A stretch of DNA of 64,000 bases, from positions 233,795-297,794 of the forward strand of contig JASCOD010000008.1 in NCBI GenBank assembly GCA_029959615.1. Reading direction: 5' to 3'. The notes under the pieces were generated by a model. That model was given only the letters and a program-made list of their open reading frames with translations. It searched no databases and was not told the origin of the DNA. The translations under genes were made by a program, and so were the position numbers. This DNA comes from Flavobacteriaceae bacterium PS02338. Lineage in GTDB: Bacteria > Bacteroidota > Bacteroidia > Sphingobacteriales > Sphingobacteriaceae. Positions 60,742-64,000 of the stretch are shown piece after piece (position 1 is the stretch's first letter; each line of letters begins with the position of its first letter).

Positions 60742-61665
60742 AAGAAACTTGTAATACAAGAGGTCTAATCGCTTCCCGAAAGCTAAGCGAAGGGAACACA
60801 AGTTCGATGTCGGTAAGGATAATCTAGTAGAGGACATTCGCTATACCGTAGACCATGCTAGGTATACTGCTCCTACCTAGTTCGTATCTGCACCGTCTCT
60901 GCTTCGTGACTGCTTCGACTTTTGTTCGGCAAAACGTCGATTTTGGGGAAGCGGAGGCGATGGCTACTGCACGCTTACCCTAAGCATTCCCGAACTAGTC
61001 ATGGACTATTCACGAAGCTGACCTACAGCAAAGTCGCTATAAGGTCGCTATAAGGTCACTATAAGGTCGCTATAAGGTATGGAAATTTGATGGTGTTTTG
61101 GCCTGATGTTGATGCTCGAAGGAGCGATGAATGGCTGTGAACTTAAAATTAATCAAATTCCGGTAAATTACCTCTGGTTTTGAGATGAAATGCTGTGTTT
61201 TCTCCTTTTACCGGTGTGATCACTTACAGGTGTGCTAAAAATTTAACAACAGAAAGGTTGCTCATTCCAACCGATCGTCTTAACACTTCAGTTTCCCGAT
61301 TTTTCCTACCGTGTGGATACAAAATTTGTTATCATTATTTTCCTCCCCTGCCCCCTCAAAGAGGGGGATATTTCAGAATGCCTAAGCGTAACGTGTCGAC
61401 CTTAGGAGAGCTTGCTCCGATATTCGGAACAGGCTGTCGCTACTCTCTTCACAATGACGAAAATATATGCGTCATTGCTGCCTGTCCCGAAAAATCGGGA
61501 AACTGAAGCGCAGGACTAAGCGGCAAGAGTGAAGCAATCTATCCAATCTTAGATCTTCTGAACACTAATGGTATGTCGTCATCACCCAACCACAGGAGAA
61601 TGGGTTACCTTTTACGTTTGTATAGATTAATAGGTAAGAATAAACCTCAAATCTCTAACTAGCTT
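60742..61665. other. Gene-free stretch of repeats
   Basis: About 920 bases without a convincing gene. It has an 11-bp tandem repeat (61033-61076), TCTTCACAATGACG and GCGTCATTGC segments resembling decayed arms of the CGTCATTGCGAGG repeat (about 61440-61475), a hairpin CCCGA/TCGGG near 61485-61500 and GAAGCAATCT at about 61530. Frames of up to about 100 codons exist but run through these repeats and look non-coding. Confidence 0.6.
61033..61076. repeat. 11-bp tandem repeat, four units
   Basis: GTCGCTATAAG occurs four times head to tail (units start at 61033, 61044, 61055, 61066); the third unit has one change (GTCACTATAAG). Confidence 0.92.
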
Positions 61666-61980
61666 ATGAAAGAATTTAACGCCATAGCAATAGGCTGTAT
61701 GGCCATCTTTGCCGGCTTCTGCGCCTCTTTCTTCTTTATCGGCTCCGAAGAGGGGCTGAATAAGATCATGGAAGAGTACTACATTTCGTTTCCGCTAAGG
61801 TTTATTGCGTTTACATTGTTTGGGCTGCTGTGGTTCACTCCCTTGCTTATTCTAAATTTCATTATCAACAAGTTCTTTAAACCAAAGACTTCTATCGTTG
61901 GCTTGATAAAGTTAGGTGTCGTAGTTATTTCTATAGGTAGCTTGGTGGGTACCAGCGTCTTTTATTTTGGTCTTTTTTAG
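61666..61980 (+). CDS. Small three-helix membrane protein
   Basis: A 104-residue protein with three membrane helices (about residues 5-27, 44-68 and 80-102). No motif or family known to me. It stands alone between the repeat stretch and the ars-like operon. Confidence 0.65.
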   Translation: MKEFNAIAIGCMAIFAGFCASFFFIGSEEGLNKIMEEYYISFPLRFIAFTLFGLLWFTPLLILNFIINKFFKPKTSIVGLIKLGVVVISIGSLVGTSVFYFGLF

Positions 61981-62143
61981 GTGAGTGTGTAGGCGGCAAA
62001 TCAGTTTGAAGTGTAGCTATAACTGCGCAATTTTAATTGTAGGGGTTTAATATTAAGCCACTCGATAATTGAATGTTTACGCACTAAGGTTTGTCAGCCG
62101 ATTGTCTTGATTAGCAGTAAGTGTTGCATGGGTGCTTTGTTTA

Positions 62144-62159
62144 ATCGTAATATTGCGAT
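62144..62159. promoter_or_regulatory. ArsR-type operator before the regulator gene
   Basis: ATCGTAATATTGCGAT, a near-perfect palindrome eight bases before the ATG at 62167. The same site recurs perfectly at 62516. Confidence 0.75.
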
Positions 62160-62166
62160 GTAAAAT

Positions 62167-62496
62167 ATGGGGCTGACTAAAAGCGATATCTTCACTACGG
62201 CACAGAATGAGTTGGCTAGCATCTTAAAGGCCTTCGCACACCCTGCACGTATTGCAATTTTACAGCACATTATCAAACAGCAAGCCTGTATCTGTAATGA
62301 CCTTGTAGAGGAGCTTGGACTTGCCCAGGCTACAATATCACAGCACTTAAAGGAATTGAAAAGCATCGGCATCATTAAAGGGAACATTGAAGGCACTAGT
62401 GTCTGCTACTGCATAAATGAGCAGGTTTGGCTTAATGTTAGAATGCTTTTGAACAACTTCCTTGTAGATGATGTAACCGCTAAGGGCTGCTGTTAG
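62167..62496 (+). CDS. ArsR-family metalloregulatory repressor
   Basis: A 109-residue winged-helix protein with ILKAFAHPARIAILQHI, the CICNDLVEELGLAQATISQHLKELKSIG recognition unit and CxC in helix 3, where arsenite binds in many ArsR proteins; the C terminus ends in GCC. It should repress the operon through the palindromes at 62144 and 62516 and release on arsenite or another thiophilic metal. First gene of the operon. Confidence 0.9.
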   Translation: MGLTKSDIFTTAQNELASILKAFAHPARIAILQHIIKQQACICNDLVEELGLAQATISQHLKELKSIGIIKGNIEGTSVCYCINEQVWLNVRMLLNNFLVDDVTAKGCC

Positions 62497-62515
62497 CTTT
62501 TTTTTAAACTAATCA

Positions 62516-62531
62516 ATCGTAATATTACGAT
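62516..62531. promoter_or_regulatory. Second ArsR-type operator
   Basis: ATCGTAATATTACGAT, a perfect 16-base palindrome 23 bases before the start of the 62555 gene and after the T-run following the regulator gene. Suggests that the second and third genes have their own repressed promoter. Confidence 0.8.
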
Positions 62532-62554
62532 GTAATGATGTAACAACAATAGAT

Positions 62555-63019
62555 ATGAAACTATCACAAGTAAAAGAAACTTTAGCGACGTTAAGTAACG
62601 TTGAGTTTCAATTGGAGAATGGTGCATTTGTGCCTGAGCATTTCCACGTAACCGAAGTTGGATTGGTAACCAAGCATTTTATTGACTGCGGAGGTAGTGT
62701 GCGTAAAGAAACGGTGGTTAACTTCCAGTTATGGAATGCAGACGATTACGAGCATAGGTTAAAGCCAGCTAAGCTGTTAGCTATCATCAACCTGTCTGAA
62801 GAGACATTAGGGTTGGAAGATGTAGAGATTGAAGTGGAATATCAAAGTGATACCATTGGTAGGTATGGTTTGGCTTATAACGGAACACATTTCTTGCTTA
62901 TGAGTAAAACAACGGCTTGCCTTGCCAACGATGCTTGTGGCATACCAGAAAGCAAAGTGAAGGTAAACCTGGCCAATGCTAACCAATCTCCATGCTCAGC
63001 TAATTCTGGCTGCTGTTAG
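62555..63019 (+). CDS. DUF6428 family protein of the arsenic operon
   Basis: A 154-residue soluble protein with PEHFHVTEVGLVTKHFIDCGG near the start and a Cys-rich end (ACLANDACG, then SGCC). I associate this layout with DUF6428 proteins found between ArsR and ArsC-type genes in Bacteroidota. The Cys and His residues suggest metalloid binding. Its stop overlaps a GTG that could start the next gene. Confidence 0.75.
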   Translation: MKLSQVKETLATLSNVEFQLENGAFVPEHFHVTEVGLVTKHFIDCGGSVRKETVVNFQLWNADDYEHRLKPAKLLAIINLSEETLGLEDVEIEVEYQSDTIGRYGLAYNGTHFLLMSKTTACLANDACGIPESKVKVNLANANQSPCSANSGCC

Positions 63020-63021
63020 TG

Positions 63022-63639
63022 ATGTACAAGGATCTCATAACAAACATTGCTAACCTACTGGAGATGCATATTAGCGATGAACGTAAGGAAGTATTGAACT
63101 CATTGGCGAACTACGTACAAGAGAAAGTAAGTGCCAATAGTGAGGTTAACCTCAACTTCATTTGTACGCACAACTCTAGGCGTAGCCACTTCTCACAGAT
63201 CTGGGCTCAGGTGGCTGCATCTTATTATCAAGTTCCTCAAGTGGTTTGCTATTCTGGGGGGACAGCAGCTACTGCAATGTTTCCTATGGTTGCCGAGACC
63301 CTAATTGAAATGGGATTTAAGATAGAGAAGTTAACGGAAACCGATAATCCAGTTTACATGATCAAGTATGCGGACAACGCATTACCTATTGTAGGTTTTT
63401 CCAAGACTTATGATCATCCTTTTAATCCGGTTAGTGGTTTTGCCGCAATCATGACCTGTTCGGAAGCTGACGACGGATGTCCATTCATAGCAGGTGCGGA
63501 GCAGCGGATACCGATTACATTTGAAGACCCTAAATTATCAGATGGTACACCGGAGCAGCAGCAAATTTACCGTGAACGGAGCTTTCAGATTGCCGCAGAG
63601 ATGTTCTACGTGTTCTCTACTATTAAAAAGAGAAGCTAA
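63022..63639 (+). CDS. Arsenate reductase-like low-molecular-weight phosphatase
   Basis: About 205 residues. The phosphatase loop CTHNSRRSH (Cys(x)5Arg) and a second pair in TCSEADDGCPF match the thioredoxin-coupled ArsC/LMW-PTP fold, which reduces arsenate to arsenite. A GTG at 63019 overlapping the previous stop is the alternative start; translation is coupled either way. No arsenite exporter is visible before the terminator at 63713. Confidence 0.88.
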   Translation: MYKDLITNIANLLEMHISDERKEVLNSLANYVQEKVSANSEVNLNFICTHNSRRSHFSQIWAQVAASYYQVPQVVCYSGGTAATAMFPMVAETLIEMGFKIEKLTETDNPVYMIKYADNALPIVGFSKTYDHPFNPVSGFAAIMTCSEADDGCPFIAGAEQRIPITFEDPKLSDGTPEQQQIYRERSFQIAAEMFYVFSTIKKRS

Positions 63640-63712
63640 TTTATCTTAGGGTTGGTGTGTTTGTGGTATATTGATCACGCCAACTACAGGAGAAGTTTAT
63701 ATTATAGATTTT

Positions 63713-63746
63713 AAGCTCCGATTGGAAACCCAATCGGAGCTTTTTT
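63713..63746 (+). terminator. Terminator of the arsenic-type operon
   Basis: AAGCTCCGATTGG pairs exactly with CCAATCGGAGCTT around a four-base loop, followed by six T. Confidence 0.92.
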
Positions 63747-63950
63747 ATGAGTGTTTTGGCCTATTATGCAACAAAATGAAAATTCTTAGCACCAAGAGAA
63801 ATAGTTCAAAAAAAGCGACTTCAATATTTTTCTCTACTTTATCCAATGACTACACATTTTCCTATTCGTATATTTCTTAGAGCTTTTATGTTTAACATGT
63901 TGATAATTAGATTCTTATTTGTATTTTAGTTGGTCTAAACCTATTTATCC

Positions 63951-64000
63951 ATGAAAAAAAATACCGCTCTAAGGCTGGCGACACTCTTGTGTCTACTCGC
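63951..64000 (+). CDS. Start of an exported protein (partial)
   Basis: ATG at 63951 opens MKKNTALRLATLLCLLA, a signal-peptide beginning cut off by the window end. A TATTTTAG -7-like box lies about 28 bases upstream. Product unknown. Confidence 0.55.
   Translation, partial: MKKNTALRLATLLCLL

Noticed and set aside
61195..61506. 103-codon frame in the repeat-rich stretch
   Set aside because: It spans decayed repeats and hairpins; composition does not look protein-like.
63671..63880. 69-codon frame after the arsenic operon
   Set aside because: It contains the operon terminator and ends in AT-rich DNA without codon bias.
1..64000. Integrative element or prophage carrying the toxin island
   Set aside because: No integrase, transposase, conjugation or phage gene is present anywhere; only homologous direct repeats mark the island.

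Overview
The window looks like a chromosomal segment of a Bacteroidota bacterium, most probably a Pedobacter-like member of the Sphingobacteriaceae (inference, no search was run). Signs: AT-rich DNA, gene starts without Shine-Dalgarno motifs, several TAnnTTTG -7 promoter elements, Gld-type ABC transporter genes, cargo proteins with type IX secretion (T9SS) C-terminal domains, many small secreted outer-membrane barrels and KKD-type lipoproteins. I saw no rRNA, tRNA, CRISPR array, transposase or phage structural gene.

Region 1 (1-14280) carries gldA, then four small outer-membrane barrel genes, then a polymorphic-toxin island, then gldF-gldG. The island begins with an 1106-residue exported GC-rich protein whose C-terminal tip is followed by a small putative immunity gene. 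Downstream are two promoterless copies of the same pre-toxin segment, each joined to a different tip and followed by its own small gene. Among them lie duplicated toxin tails, an immunity pseudogene with an in-frame stop and a frameshifted YoeB/Txe-like toxin gene. An 82-nt direct repeat (80/82 identical) flanks about 8.9 kb holding the whole island, and a degenerate 21-bp periodic array lies next to its right border.

Region 2 (14281-32130) is mostly housekeeping and periplasmic metabolism: dnaN, a DedA protein, an S1/P1-like secreted hydrolase, a T9SS-exported SGNH hydrolase, an M20 dipeptidase, a phosphoesterase trio (calcineurin-like, GDPD, PafA-like) facing a DeoR-type regulator, a GIN-domain protein, a dipeptide epimerase, a DUF255 thioredoxin-fold protein, an SlyD-like isomerase, and a LolD/FtsX-type ABC operon with a His-rich permease loop and a DUF3299-like secreted protein.

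Region 3 (32131-37701) is a glycogen/alpha-glucan pair (GH31 and glgB) preceded by a cloverleaf-like intergenic element. Region 4 (37955-47308) is a coherent envelope-signalling cluster: a sigma factor overlapping a TM-TPR anti-sigma-like protein, two paralogues of that protein, a membrane-anchored exported TPR-CHAT protease, a PKD/barrel protein and a lipoprotein. Region 5 (47509-61980) holds an orphan CHASE-PAS histidine kinase, MFS and bile-acid-type transporters, several lipoproteins, a DUF3667 pair, a T9SS cargo protein, an AraC-type regulator with a VOC protein, and a 920-bp gene-free stretch with an 11-bp tandem repeat. Region 6 (62144-63639) is an arsenic-type operon (ArsR, DUF6428, arsenate-reductase-like phosphatase) with two matching operator palindromes.
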